Shown here one piece after another: positions 22,765 through 33,689 of a DNA stretch of 64,000 nt; position 1 is the stretch's first letter; every line of letters begins with the position of its first letter. The translations under genes were made by a program, and so were the position numbers. Source of the DNA: Poa pratensis (taxonomy: Eukaryota > Streptophyta > Magnoliopsida > Poales > Poaceae). The DNA lies in the NCBI GenBank assembly GCA_947311845.1, contig CAMZMU010000020.1, positions 33,991,946 through 34,055,945 of the forward strand, read 5' to 3'. A model generated the notes under the pieces. It searched no databases and was not told the DNA's origin. It was given only the letters and a program-made list of their open reading frames with translations.

Positions 22765-24042
22765 TTACAGCACAAAGTGCTTCCGGTTGATGTCGAACTT
22801 TTCGGAAGAAGATAGCTGAGGCTCCTGCACGCCGCTGAAGTTGACCACCTTGCGAACAAGCGAGCAGATCGGCGCGGGGAGCTTGCAGTTGAGCCGGCTG
22901 TCAGCGTTGCGCTCGAGGATGATGGCCTTTATCGTCGCGAGCAGCTGGGCGTAGGTCGGCGTTCGCTGCGCGAAGAACGCCGCCGTGACGAAGCTGTAGG
23001 TCAACAAGCCCATCTGCAGCTGCGCGTCGCCGATCCCGTCGATGGATAGCTGGGTGTCGGTGCATCCGCTGATCAGGATCGCCTGACCGCCGCTCGGGTT
23101 CTTCCAGGCGCCGTTCGGAGGGTTGTGATCCTTCCATTCTGGTTGCCCGTTCCTGATTAAAAAGATGGTAAACAACCACAGTGTCATGGAGAATTCTATG
23201 GCCTGGGTACATATGTATACTGCGTACTTTTTGAGCTTGCAAACGTTGGGGAGATCGAGGACGGTGCCGCTGTGGCAGGAGTCGATGACGGCGTGAAGGG
23301 TAACCCCGTGCACGAGCGGGCGGATGAGGGCCTCGTTGATCTCGTCGTCTCGGATGTTGCCGTTCAGGTCGCCGTCGAGCGGGCAGATGATCTCGTCTCG
23401 GCCGTCCAGCTCGTCGCCGTCTTCGTCTTCCTCCTGACCACCGTGTCCGGAGAAGTGTAACACGAGGGAGTCCCCAGACCTACAGCCGTGCACCAGCCAC
23501 CGCATCGCCAGCAGGATGTTGAACCTTGTTGGCCTCCTAGACGGGTGTTGCTCATCATCTGGCAAGCAAAGGAGAACAGATTATATATCCATCGTATCTC
23601 GAGATATTAATTTGTCTCAGATGACAAGAAACTCGAAGCATACACAGACATGTGAGATTTGCTTGATCAGATGCGAGCTAATCTTATTCACCTACCGGTA
23701 AGGGTGAGGATGCACTGTTGTGGGAAGCCGTACTTCTGGTGAGCAGGAAGCTCATGCCTTCGACGTCCTTTTTGGGCCTTTCAGCTCGTCGGCCGTTCCG
23801 GTGTAGTTGATGCCGATCAGGAGGGCACGCTTATCGCCGTGCACTCTGGGGTAGCCCGCCTCCCGCAGCCTTGGCGGCGTCACCGGCCTCCCGCCGCCAC
23901 CGGCTATGTTGGCGATCGCGTTCATGACGAAGCCCACGGCGCCGTGCCGCTGGACGCGCGTCACCCCACGGCAATGCGCGCACTGCACGGCGCGCGCTCC
24001 CCGCGGGACAGACAACCCGGCGCCGTATTGCCCGCACTCCAT
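22765..24042 (-). pseudogene. Type I metacaspase, copy 1, frameshifted
   Basis: Metacaspases are Arg/Lys-specific cysteine proteases with a His-Cys dyad and are linked to plant cell death. Three exons can be drawn: 24042-23696, 23558-23228 and 23152-22765, with introns 23695-23559 and 23227-23153 that have GT-AG ends. Exon 1 encodes an LSD1-type zinc finger (M-E-C-G-Q-Y; VQCAHCRGVTRV) and the start of the p20 domain (KRALLIGINYTGT). Exon 2 carries HFSGHGGQ (catalytic His) and DSCHSGT (catalytic Cys). Exon 3 encodes the p10 region ending in SGVQEPQLSSSEKFDI. Exon 1 lacks one base near 23770 and one near 23735, giving an early TGA at 23752-23754. The second zinc-finger cysteine is Tyr. It looks recently inactivated, as the dyad and splice sites are intact. 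Confidence 0.85.
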
Positions 24043-24131
24043 GCCTTGCACTTGTATGGCTATCTAATTCTAATCTAATTAAGTTGCTTGCTCTGCCTTG
24101 CTTGACTGCCTCACTCTCTCAGCTTCATCTT

Positions 24132-24143
24132 CCTTTTATAGAG
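24132..24143 (-). promoter_or_regulatory. TATA box of metacaspase copy 1
   Basis: CTCTATAAAAGGA on the minus strand lies about 90 bases upstream of the ATG at 24042. Metacaspase copy 2 has a matching ACTATAAAAAGG at a similar distance, which supports shared promoter ancestry. Confidence 0.6.
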
Positions 24144-24159
24144 CCTGCAGACTGAGCCG

Positions 24160-24585
24160 TAAACGGCAAAGAGCCGCATTTAGCAGAAACATTTCAGTTG
24201 CGTCTCTGTTTCCCAATTGACCCTTTCTTTTGGAGAATCTTTCATGCATGGGGCACGATGAACATTAACAAACCGCGATGTGAAGGAAGTGGGCACATGA
24301 TTCTAATTCTTGGAACCACTACTAGCTACCACGATGAACGCGAGCGGTAAGGACCCAATGTTCTGTCTTGAAGTTAATTCAGAGCTTTGCCGCTCGTCCG
24401 CAGAAGCTCATTTTGCCAGAGACTGGTTAATGTAAAGCAGTATGTGATTAGGATTAGCAGTATATAATTACCTGCAAGATAGGTTGTGTGCCTAGCTTGG
24501 CTACTCGTAATAATTGCAAGCACTATCCCACTATCTGCTACTCCCTCCGTATCAAAATATAAGACTTTCTAGCTATGTTCCTAAG
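24160..24585. other. Intergenic with a Stowaway-like MITE end
   Basis: No gene. CTCCCTCCGTATCAAAATAT at 24542-24561 is the typical end of grass Stowaway/Mariner MITEs. It is cut after about 40 bp by the transposon end that begins near 24590, and the other half is not seen nearby. Confidence 0.45.
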
Positions 24586-24589
24586 AGTC

Positions 24590-25925
24590 TGTTTGTTTGG
24601 GCTGCAGCTTTTGAAAAGCAGCTGTAGCTGTTGAGCTGTGGAAAAGCAGCTGTGAGAAGCAGCTGTTGGAAGCAGAGATTTGATGTTTGGCAGGAGTGCT
24701 GTTGGCAGCTGTTGCTGTTGGTTTTCTGGTGAAATGTCTGTAATGCTCCTGAGTGCTGAAGAGGTTATATAAGTGCCGATTTGAAGCGAAACAATTGTTT
24801 TTGACTTATTTAATTCATTATTACGATGTTTAGGGAGCTAAATCATCTCAGTTTATCTATTTATATGTAATAATTGAAACACATATTTATCCAAACATAG
24901 AGCATTACATATATCCGAGAGACCATAGCACTTCATATATATCCAAAAGACCATGCGAGGTTGTCTAATAAATATATTACAAGGTTTCTCCATATGAACC
25001 CAAAATAACTACGAGCTTGGCATATCTACAACCATAACACTTCACATATATCCAAAAGACCATGCGAGGTTGTCCGACAAATATATTACAAGGCTTCTCC
25101 ATATGAACCCAAAATAATTACGAACTAGGCATATCTACAATACTACAAGTCACCTCCTCTTGATGCGAACAAAGCATTAGCTATGTTGTCACGAGTGGTG
25201 TTCATGCTAACATGGTCCCCTCCCAAATCATTGTCATTGTTGCCTCCTTGTGTGGAAACAACATGCCCTGGAGGCATATAGTTCTCATCAGTATCGCATC
25301 GATAGAAGTCTGCATCGAACAACTGACTATCGCGAATAAAGTTATGGAGTGCTAGACATGCAATGATAATCTCTGTCTGCTTCTCTAACGGGTAACTTGA
25401 TATACCATTCAAGATGCGCCATTTCTGCTTCAATACCCCAAATGCTCTCTCAATAGCATTCCGCAAAGATGAGTGCGCATGGTTGAATATTTCTTGCTTT
25501 CCAGTAGGTCCTCTACATAGTCTAAACTCGGGTAGATGATACTTGGTTCCTGTATATGGTGAAAGATACCCTTCTTGATTGGGATAACCCGAATCAACTA
25601 GATAGTATCTTCCTGCATGAAACACAAGTTATTAGTGATAGCATATATGACACCAATATCACCCAATGAAGAATCCACAAGCCTAATATATACCTGGAGG
25701 AGGATGAGGAAAATTTGCTTCAAACTTAAGCAATGTATCTTTGAATATCCTCGTGTCGTGCACGGAACCTGGCCATCCTGCAACTATGGAGGTGAACCGC
25801 AAGTCAAAATCACAAACAGCCATAACATTCTGTGTGGAATATCCAAGGCGACCAACATGGTTGACCATATGAGCAGCTGGCACAATAACTGGTATGTGTG
25901 TCCCATCAATTGGTATGTATAGCTA
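24590..25925 (-). pseudogene. PIF/Harbinger (HARBI1-like) transposase, 5' part missing
   Basis: Exons 25925-25694 and 25612-25143 join across an 81-bp GT-AG intron. The product has the DDE nuclease pattern of PIF/Harbinger transposases: P-I-D-G-T-H-I-P (first Asp), AVCDFDLRF, GWPGSVHDTRIF (second Asp) and RNAIERAFGVLKQKW (Glu), then ALHNFIRD. It cuts and pastes its own element, usually with a Myb-like partner. The N-terminal helix-turn-helix half is missing because sequence upstream of P-I-D-G (about 25920) is replaced by an LTR-like block. The transposon end is probably near 24590 (GTCTGTTTGTTTGGG), next to a TAA that could be its 3-bp target site. Within the visible part the frame is undamaged. 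Confidence 0.85.
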
Positions 25926-27666
25926 CGTGCCCACGTCCGTAACGTGTGCAATACTATTTCGGAATCGTGGCGGACGAAACTTTGACCTGAGCGGACGTCC
26001 GCCTGCATGCTTACCTCATGTACGGAAGCACATCCATGGCTCCACGTCGCCTGTAGCTCGATGTGACGGCCGGGAGAACGCCTCCTCTCCTTTATATCCA
26101 CCACCGACTCGCCTCTTGCTTGCCCTAGCTTCCTTCTCCCTCCTCTCCGTTGATCTCTGCTACCCTTATGTTATGTTTCTTGTGCGATCCTATTCATGTT
26201 TATCCTGCTGCCATGATATAGCCCCACCTCCACATCCTATCACCCTATTGTTTGTTTACCTTGTTGGCCTTGCGAGTCGTAGCGCATGCTTAGGTTGTTA
26301 TCTTTATGTTCTTGTTATTACTTGTATCCTTGAAGCCCTGTTAAGTGGCTATCTGTTTTACTTTATGTTGTGGGACGATCTAGTTACCATAAGATAAGGC
26401 ACCGGGAGGAGGCCCTTTGAGGTTTTTGGTCCTTCTGGTGTCGCTGTAGTTCTTGTCCGTGGATCCAAGTTTGAGCGTGCTGTCCACATGTGGGACCCAA
26501 TGGGAATCCCCGCGACCCGTGACCCAATCTGAAGCCTTGTCCAGGGCGCCGCAAAGTAGTTCGGGCTTTCCATTTGGCGTACGCACATCACCTTTTTATG
26601 CAGGTGAAGATGTTGTTGTTGATGATGATGATGGTACTTAACCGATGTGCGTACAATTTATAGGTTTGTGGACGCTTCCCGACCAGGTAGCTACCCTAGA
26701 GGAGGCCTGGGAAGGTTGTGTCGCACAACAGTTGGGTCTGTGTCGGAGCCTCGGCCAGACTCTTGATGCGGGTAAGATCCTAACTAGGTGGTTCCCTGGA
26801 CTCGGCCGAAGAGAAGTGAAAGGTTGTGTCAATCGCACCATGGCAATTTGATGCGTGTGGTTAAACAATAGTGCACCCCCGCAGGGTTAAATCTTTTCGA
26901 AAAGCCGCGTCCGCGGTTATGGACAACTTGGTGAAGATGCTGGCTAACAAGATTAGGAGCCGTACATCTAATAATGATAACACTTAAACTTGCTTCGCTG
27001 TGTGAGTGCCTTTGGATTGCTTACTCGTGGGTTAAGCGAGTGAGTGATAATCGGCTGGGTTATGTTTGGTGTTAGTATCTAGTTGGTCCCTGCTCGTTCT
27101 CATCCCTATCTTTTAGACGAAAGTTGTAGCGTGTCTTCTGTAGATGGCTTAGTGCTGCTGCTTCAGTCCACCAATCCTTTCTATTTTGGGAGCCTTTGTA
27201 TTGGTTCCAAGTGTGCTTTGCTTGCCAGGTAAATTCCATTACCTGACCCAATCTTTTGGGCTGTTTTGCACTGAACAGTCAACAGGTTTGAAGTCTGACG
27301 ACGTTAGCTTGGGAATCCCTCCGGGTCGGCCTGGGCAGGGATTGGACGCCATCGTTTATCTTCAGGACTCTTAGTCCAATTTGTGTCTTGTCCGTAGACG
27401 GACGCTAGTTTGCTTTCGCTGTGGTTTGTATCTTTGTAATGTATCAGTTGTTCCTTGACTCGTTTGAGTCGTTCTTGTATATATATCCTCTTTCTGTTGT
27501 TGTTGCGGATTCTTTCGTGAACTGTTGTAATGTTATCACAATTCCACCCACATAACGCGCATGTTTCGGCGTGCACGTTATGTCTGGTGGGCGTCCTAAG
27601 ATCGTTATTATGCCGCTTTTGGCGGGATCGCTGAAATCCGCATGGTACCGATTTTGGGGCGTCACA
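25926..27666. repeat. LTR-like block (probable solo LTR) of the family at 6.6-7.6 kb
   Basis: A non-coding 1.74-kb stretch lies between transposase coding DNA and LINE coding DNA and ends GGGGCGTCACA (27656-27666). It shares the core GTTAAATCTTTTCGAAAAGC followed by GGTTATGGACAACTTGG (26883-26933) and overall order with 6636-7565. Read on the minus strand it starts TGTGACGCCCC, a common start of grass Gypsy LTRs. The left edge is set only by where the transposase reading stops, and no matching 5-bp duplication was found. Confidence 0.55.
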
Positions 27667-28424
27667 ATTATCAACTAGGTCATGAAACTGTGGTAGCTTG
27701 AACCAACCCGTTTGGAAATTAAACGATTGCTACAAACATGGGTGCCCTCACCCATGTCTAGGATGAGCCGGGTATGGTCCGAGCCAAGACTCGGTTTCCC
27801 CCACCAGCATGCACAAGGGAAGCAAAGAATTTAGGGTAGTTGGTATAAAAAATGGTCCAAGACGCACCTGACCGGGTTTATCCGTTTATTTGTCCAAGTG
27901 TACCTTGTACCCGAGCAAGGAATTTCGCACATTCCCAATGAAAGTTGAAGATGCGGAATCTAGCCGAATAAATTATGTCATTATTTTTTATCATGGCAGC
28001 TAAGAATAAGGTTGAAATACCCTCCCGTCACCACACGGAGGTGGCAGCCAGCAATTTTCTCCGAAACTTTGTCAAGGAAAGCAACTGATTTGGAGTGATC
28101 CGTTGATCGTAAATTCCCATAATCTCGTCGGTCTGATTCGACGACCGATGGAGCACCGCTAAAGTGAGGAAGCACCGACCCCTGTCAATGTTCCCCACTT
28201 TAAAGAGATTGTCCCGAACGTTCACGATCATGCCCCCATAATGCCCAATAGCCGGCAACCAGCTCCAGAATTATTTTTCTCCCACTTCCAGACGACGCAA
28301 CTCTTGATCTACAAACTCATGTTTAATCATTTCTTGGAGACATACCCCATCAATCCTATGCCCGCGGAGGTAATCTTTAACCAAGGTTTTGGTGTCCCAT
28401 CACCCGGAACCTGCGGATGTTGAG
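27667..28424 (-). pseudogene. LINE ORF2 endonuclease fragment
   Basis: On the minus strand the frames read WKW-like then LPAIGHYGGMIVNVRDNL, GNIDRGRCFLTLAV and VVTGGYFNLI, which is the apurinic-type endonuclease of plant LINEs. The canonical GGDFN metal-binding Asp is Tyr here. At least one frame change occurs near 28100. The fragment is cut on the right by the Reina-like element at 28425 and on the left by the LTR-like block at 27666. The related N-terminal part probably lies at 33.7-35.3 kb. Confidence 0.75.
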
Positions 28425-28512
28425 GCGCACAGCTGGCTCAGCACACACAACTCAGCACACACACATGACTAAGTCCAACCTGCTTACACGCATCTATCAC
28501 CCAGGTGTTACA
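28425..28512 (-). repeat. Truncated 3' LTR of the Reina-like element
   Basis: It matches 33602-33689 closely (GCACAGCTGGCTCAGCACAC through CACCCAGGTGTTACA). On the minus strand it starts TGTAACACC after an AGAGGGGGGTGA purine tract at 28513-28524. The pol frame runs through the tract and ends inside this LTR. Confidence 0.85.
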
Positions 28513-31500
28513 TCACCCCCCTCTGGAGAACTTGCTTGTCCCCAAGCAAGAGCATCAGGGAACATCTTCTTCAACACATATAGATCCTCCCAGGTCACTG
28601 AGGTTGCTGGCACTCCTCGCCACTTGATCAGCACTTGCGGCACAGCTGCATTTCCCTTCTTAACGAGTCTCCGATCAAGAATATCTTCTAGGCTCGTCTC
28701 CACAAAATCCAAGCTCGACGCCGGTGGCAGATCAGCAAACACTGGTGTGAAGTCTGGTGTAAACCCTTTCAATTGTGAGACATGAAAGACGGGATGGATC
28801 ATGCTATGGTCTGGCAAGTCCAGCTTATAAGCAACTTCCCCAATCTTCTCTAGAACATGAAATGGACCAAAATACTTCAATGCTAGCTTGGGACAGGGTC
28901 TATTGACCAAAGTTGACTGTGCATATCGCTGCGGTTTCAACAGTACTTGTTCACCAACCTGAAATTGCTTCTCTGTGCGGTTTTTGTCAGCCTGAACCTT
29001 CATACGATTCTGAGCAGCTGCAAGATGTAGTTTCAGTCGAGCAAGCTGATCTTGGCGTTCTTGTAAAATGGTAGCAGCATCTGTTGATGTTGAGGTCGTA
29101 CTGTCAGGGATGGATGCCAGGTTTGGTTCAGGTCCATACACCGCCTTGAACGGGGAACATCCAATTGCAGAGTGATATGTTGAACTGTACCACATCTCCG
29201 CAAGAGGAAGCCATTTCTTCCTTTGCTTCGGGTCTTCATGAACTGCACCGCGCAAGAACATTTCCAGGCATTGATTGACCCTTTCGGTCTGGCCATCGGT
29301 CTGCGGATGGTAAGCAGTGGAGAATTGCAATTTTGTTCCTAGTGCTTTGAACAGTTCTTTCCATAGTTGACTGGTGAAAATCTTGTCCCTGTCAGAAACT
29401 ATCGCTAGTGCCACCGTGTGCAGTTTAACCACAGAATCCAGAAAGGCTTGTGCCAGAGTAGCTGCGGTGAAAGGATGCTTTAACAGAACAAAATGAGAAT
29501 ACTTGGAAAGGCGATCAACAATCACCATGATCACATTTGCACCATGCGACATAGGCAAACCCTCTATGAAATCCATGGACAGCTCCTGCCAGTTTCCCTT
29601 AGGTATCGGAAGTGGTTGCAACAACTCGGCTGGGTGTGTGTGATCATGTTTGGCTTGCTGACAGGTTGTACACTGCTTGACGAAATTGTCCACTACTGTT
29701 TTCATGCCTGTCCACATAAACAACTTCTTTAGTCTCATATAAGTGGGAAGAACACCCGAGTGACCACCAATTGCGCTAGCATGGAAGGCATTGATGAGTT
29801 TGGTTTGGATGGATGAATTGTTCCCTATCCAAATCCTGCCTTTGCATCTCATGAGGCCTTGGCACAGTTCAAACCCGTTTTCATCAGGACTGACCAGAGC
29901 TAACTGTTGCAATTTTTGCTGGGCTTCGCTGTCAGTGGCATAAGTATTGATAACTTCTTGTATCCAAGTAGGTGTTGCTGAAGAGACTAGATTGAGGTCC
30001 ATTGCATGAGCCACTCTAGGCTAGATAATGAGTCGGCTGCCGTATTTTCACATCCCTTCTTGTACACAATGCGAAATTGCAACCCCATGAAATGTGCCAT
30101 TGCTTTGCGTTGCATTGTGGAGTGGAGTACCTGATCATCTAAGAATGTTAAGCTCTGATGATCCGTGCGGATGATGAACTCTCCACTCACCAAGTACGGT
30201 CTCCAACGTTCCACTGCAAGAATTAGAGCCAAGAACTCCTTCTCTTAGATGGATAGTGATCTTTGCTGTACACTGAGGGCTTTGCTAAAAAAATGGCACT
30301 GGTTGTGAGTCTTGCATCGACACAGCCCCCACCCCGATGTCACAAGCATCCGTCTCCACCACAAACTGCTTCTTGAAATCAAGCAATTTGAGAACTGGTG
30401 TGGAGGCCATAGCTTCTTTCAGTTTTTTGAATGCTTGATCTGCTTCTGGTGTCCACTCAAACTGTTTCTTCTTCAGGAAATTCGTGAGTGGTTTAGCAAT
30501 GATCCCATAGAATGCCACAAACTTTCTATAATAGCCTGTGAATCCAAGTATTCCCCTTAACTCAGTGAAATTTGTTGGTGTCGACCAAGCTATCATTGCA
30601 GCTGTCTTTTGAGGGTCAGTGGCCACGCCTTTACTGGACACAATATGCCCTGAGTACTCAAGTTCTGTCTGAGCGAAAGAGCACTTCGACATTTTCACAA
30701 ACAACTTGCTAGACTGCAACAGTTTCAGGACAGTAGCCAGATGCTGAGCATGCTCTTGAATGGAACTGCTATAGACCAGGATGTCGTCCATGAACACAAG
30801 CACATATTTTCTGAGGCAAGGCTGCAGTACTTCATTCATTACACACTGGAAGGTTGCCGAAGCGTTGCACAGGCCAAACGGCATCACCCTAAACTGATAA
30901 TGGCCATGATGCGTTTTGAACGCAGTTTTTTGCTTCGTCATCTGGGTGCATATGTATCTGATGATACCCTGCCTATAAATCAAGCTTGGAGAAGTACTGA
31001 GCACCAGCCAACTCGTCTAGCAGCTCGTCAATCACCGGCATGGGAAAGGTGTTGCGTATGGTGAGTTCATTGAGGTGTCTGTAGTCGATGCAGAATCGCC
31101 ACGCACCGTCCTTCTTCTGGACTAGCAGCACAGGTGAGGCAAATGGGCTCATGGACTGCACAATGACCCCTGCTGCCAACATTTCAGCCACTTGCCGTTC
31201 AATCTCATCCTTGTGCAAAGGAGAGTACCTGTATGGTCGAGCATTAACTAGAGCTGACCCAGGTTTGAGTGGAATGGTGTGGTCATAGACTCTTGATGGT
31301 GGCAGTGTTTTAGGTTCAGAGAACACTGGAGCAAACTCAATTAGCACCTCTTGTATCTCCTCTGGCAATGTGTTCTTTTGGTCTGGTGTCATTGTTTCCA
31401 GAACAGCCAGAGCCCAGACATCATTTCCTTCGTTCCATTTGAGGACTTGCTCTATTGGTACTTCTTGCAATGGCATTAGTGGAGTGGGTCTGATTCCTTC

Positions 31501-31990
31501 AAGCACCACCTCTTTTCCCTTGTGGACAAACTTCAGAGTTTGCTGTGACCAATTGCAGGACATATCACCTTGCAGTTTAAGCCAATCCATACCGAGGATG
31601 GCGTGATAGGCTCCTAAAGGCAGAATCCTCATGTCATGATTGAAAGTTTCTCCATGAGTCCACCACTCCAAATTCTTTATCATCTTATTACAATGCATCA
31701 ACTCATTGTTTGCAACTCTCACTGATATAGGATCAATATTTGTAGCCTGGCAATGCACCCTCTCAACAAAAGCCTCACTTACAAAGTTGTGGCAGCTCCC
31801 TGTGTCCACCAATATGAGCATGACCTGATTTTGGAACAGCGCTCTGATGTGAACAGTGTCGCCATCAGCTGCACCAGAAAGAGCATTGAGAGACAAGGAC
31901 AACTGCTGGGCCTCCATAATGTCCTGTAATTCCAACAAATTTAGCACTTCCGGAGAGAGTTGTGTTGCGTGATCCTCTACTGTCGGAGCT
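28497..31990 (-). pseudogene. Reina-like pol (PR-RT-RNH-INT-chromodomain), broken
   Basis: Protease [10 protein letters not shown] lies near 31800, RT from about 31240 with the FMDDILVYS active site near 30785, RNase H near 30330 and 30200 (VETDACDIG, RTDHQSL), integrase in 29830-29250 (zinc HHCC region, VSDRDKIF, YHPQTDGQTERVN) and a chromodomain in 28690-28560 (VPQVLIKWRGVPATSVTWED). The chromodomain is thought to guide integration into particular chromatin. Breaks: TAG near 30980, one extra A near 30918, one extra T near 30285, TAA near 30243 and a frame change near 30000. The integrase-chromodomain part (29987 down to 28497) is open for about 500 codons. Confidence 0.9.
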
Positions 31991-31999
31991 TGAACTACT

Positions 32000-33173
32000 G
32001 CCTGAGGTTTTGCAGCACACACATGGCTTGGTTCATATTTCTCACCACATCTGTAACACAATCCATTGGACCTACGGTACTCCTCCAGTTGGCTTTCTTT
32101 CCATAAGTCTCCCTGGCCAGTTTTCAGTGTGGCTCTTGGGGCATCTGGTTTGGTGGCTGCGAGATGTTTAGATGCCCAGGTTTATGCTGCGAACTCAAAT
32201 CTTCTTGTACATGTGCTAGAAGAATCCCTCTGTCCACTATTTCCGGTAGTTGAGCTGCTACTATCACCCTGATCTCATGTTTGAGGCCTTGAGGAAATGC
32301 CCCACAAACATTGTTTCATCATAGTAAGGATTGTGCCCACACAGCTTGAACATCAACTCTTGGAATTCAGTGCAGTATTCAGACACAGTGCCCTTCTGTT
32401 TCAGTTGAATCAGGGCCGACATGAACTGTCGATGGTCATCACACCAAACTTGGCCTCTACTGCTGAAATGAATTCCTGCCAGGTGTTTACCTCATGGCGA
32501 AGCTTGTATGCCTGAAACCAGTGGGTAGCGTTGCCTTCTAGGTGCAGCCTCGCTGTTGTGAGCCACATCGATGGTGACATGTTGAAAACTTGAAAGTAAT
32601 CCAAGCAATTGTCACGCCACAACCGCGGAAACGAGCCATTGAACTTGGGGAAGGACATCTTCGGAGTCGTCTGTCTATCGCAGCCCAGGTGTTCGTTCGG
32701 TGGCCGTACCCGGCTGTTTACCTCCTCTCCCGACCCCGCCACCGCTCCGATGCCGGGATCAAGAGGACGTGGTGCCGAGGCTGATCCCGGCGCCGCCGCT
32801 CCGCCCGATGGTGCTCCCCGCCAGCCGCTCACCGGAGGGGAATTGAGAATTCCCTTGCCTAGCGCCCGATCGGAGTCCACCTCGCCATCCTCCCCCTCCA
32901 CGATGTACGGAGTGTTGGGAGCTCCGAGCTCCGCCACCGCCGTCGCCGCCATCTGCCGATTCAGGGACTCTGACGCCTCTCGATGCCGTCCATGATGCGC
33001 GTGTGATCGCTCACCGCGCGTGAATTGAGGTCCAGCTGACTCGCCACCTGCTAGTAGGCGGTGTCAAGCAGCCCCATACACACATCGAGGGAGCCCATCT
33101 GCGTCTGGACTCGGTCCAGACCTTCACGGATCGCTGCCAGTGATTCGTTGGTGCTCGTCGTTGCCTCCCCCAT
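32000..33173 (-). pseudogene. Reina-like gag, broken
   Basis: The ATG at 33173 (M-G-E-A) follows the primer site. A stop lies at about 33058 and a frame change near 32968. The frame 32952-32410 holds the retrotransposon gag core (FPKFNGSFPRLW, ATHWFQAYK, FISAVEAKFGV). A further frame change near 32440 leads to the C-terminal zinc knuckle C-Y-R-C-G...H-V-C at about 32060-32020. Gag forms the particle and packages RNA. The 5' third is GC-rich, which explains long empty frames on the opposite strand. Confidence 0.8.
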
Positions 33174-33364
33174 TGCCTCCAACACGAACAACGTCTGCGG
33201 AGAAGGCTTTGGTGGCGCCGTCGCGGAAACACTCGATTCAACAAACCGAGGAGAGGACTTACAGGATTTCTGTGAAGAACTCGACCGAAATCAAATTCGA
33301 CACAGAATTCACCGACCACCCCCGGGATTTTACAGCTGCAGATCGACTGACCCATGGAGCGATT

Positions 33365-33379
33365 GGACCTCTGATACCA
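33365..33379 (-). other. Primer binding site (initiator Met-tRNA) of the Reina-like element
   Basis: TGGTATCAGAGGTCC on the minus strand is the complement of the 3' end of plant initiator methionyl tRNA, directly after the 5' LTR. Confidence 0.88.
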
Positions 33380-33381
33380 CT

Positions 33382-33689
33382 CTAACTATCCCTTGGCCAA
33401 CGACGGATCGAGGCGTGAGATCAATCTTGATCTTTGACTTGCAGGAGAAGAAGAAGAATAGAAAGACAGATACAGACGCAAGAGGATTAGGTAGGAGACA
33501 GCAGAGAGAAGTTAAGGTTTCAGTTATTTCTTGTCTCCCCATCTACACGATAGCCCGAGGCTTATAACTTGCCCCTTACAAGTGGACCCTACCGGTCACC
33601 TACGCACAGCTGGCTCAGCACACGCAACTCAGCACACACACACGACTAAGTCCAACATGCTTACACGCATGTATCACCCAGGTGTTACA
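33382..33689 (-). repeat. 5' LTR of the Reina-like element
   Basis: About 308 bp from TGTAACACC (33689, minus strand) to the edge of the primer site. The CA terminus is not recognisable at the inner edge (GTTAGAG), so the boundary may be off by a few bases. Confidence 0.75.

Larger units (their letters stand above)
28425..33689 (-). mobile_element. Reina-like Gypsy chromovirus, decayed, 3' LTR truncated
   Basis: Order on the minus strand: 5' LTR (about 33382-33689), primer site, gag, protease, RT, RNase H, integrase with chromodomain, purine tract and a short remnant of the 3' LTR (28425-28512). The small size (about 5.3 kb), LTR near 300 bp and C-terminal chromodomain point to the Reina branch of chromoviruses (inference). 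Only about 88 bp of the 3' LTR survives, so a deletion fused it to LINE DNA. It lies in a LINE: endonuclease sequence on the left, ORF1-like sequence on the right. Confidence 0.87.

Noticed and set aside
22765..23565. Single 266-codon metacaspase frame without intron
   Set aside because: The segment between 23227 and 23153 has GT-AG ends, reads as hydrophobic non-family sequence, and is missing in the same place in other metacaspases, so it is an intron that happens to stay open.
33365..33379. tRNA-like TGGTATCAGAG sequences (also at 51119)
   Set aside because: These are primer binding sites next to LTRs. No cloverleaf can be formed around them.
32590..33385. Long plus-strand frames opposite the Reina-like gag
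   Set aside because: The minus strand carries recognisable gag motifs. The plus frames are a composition effect.
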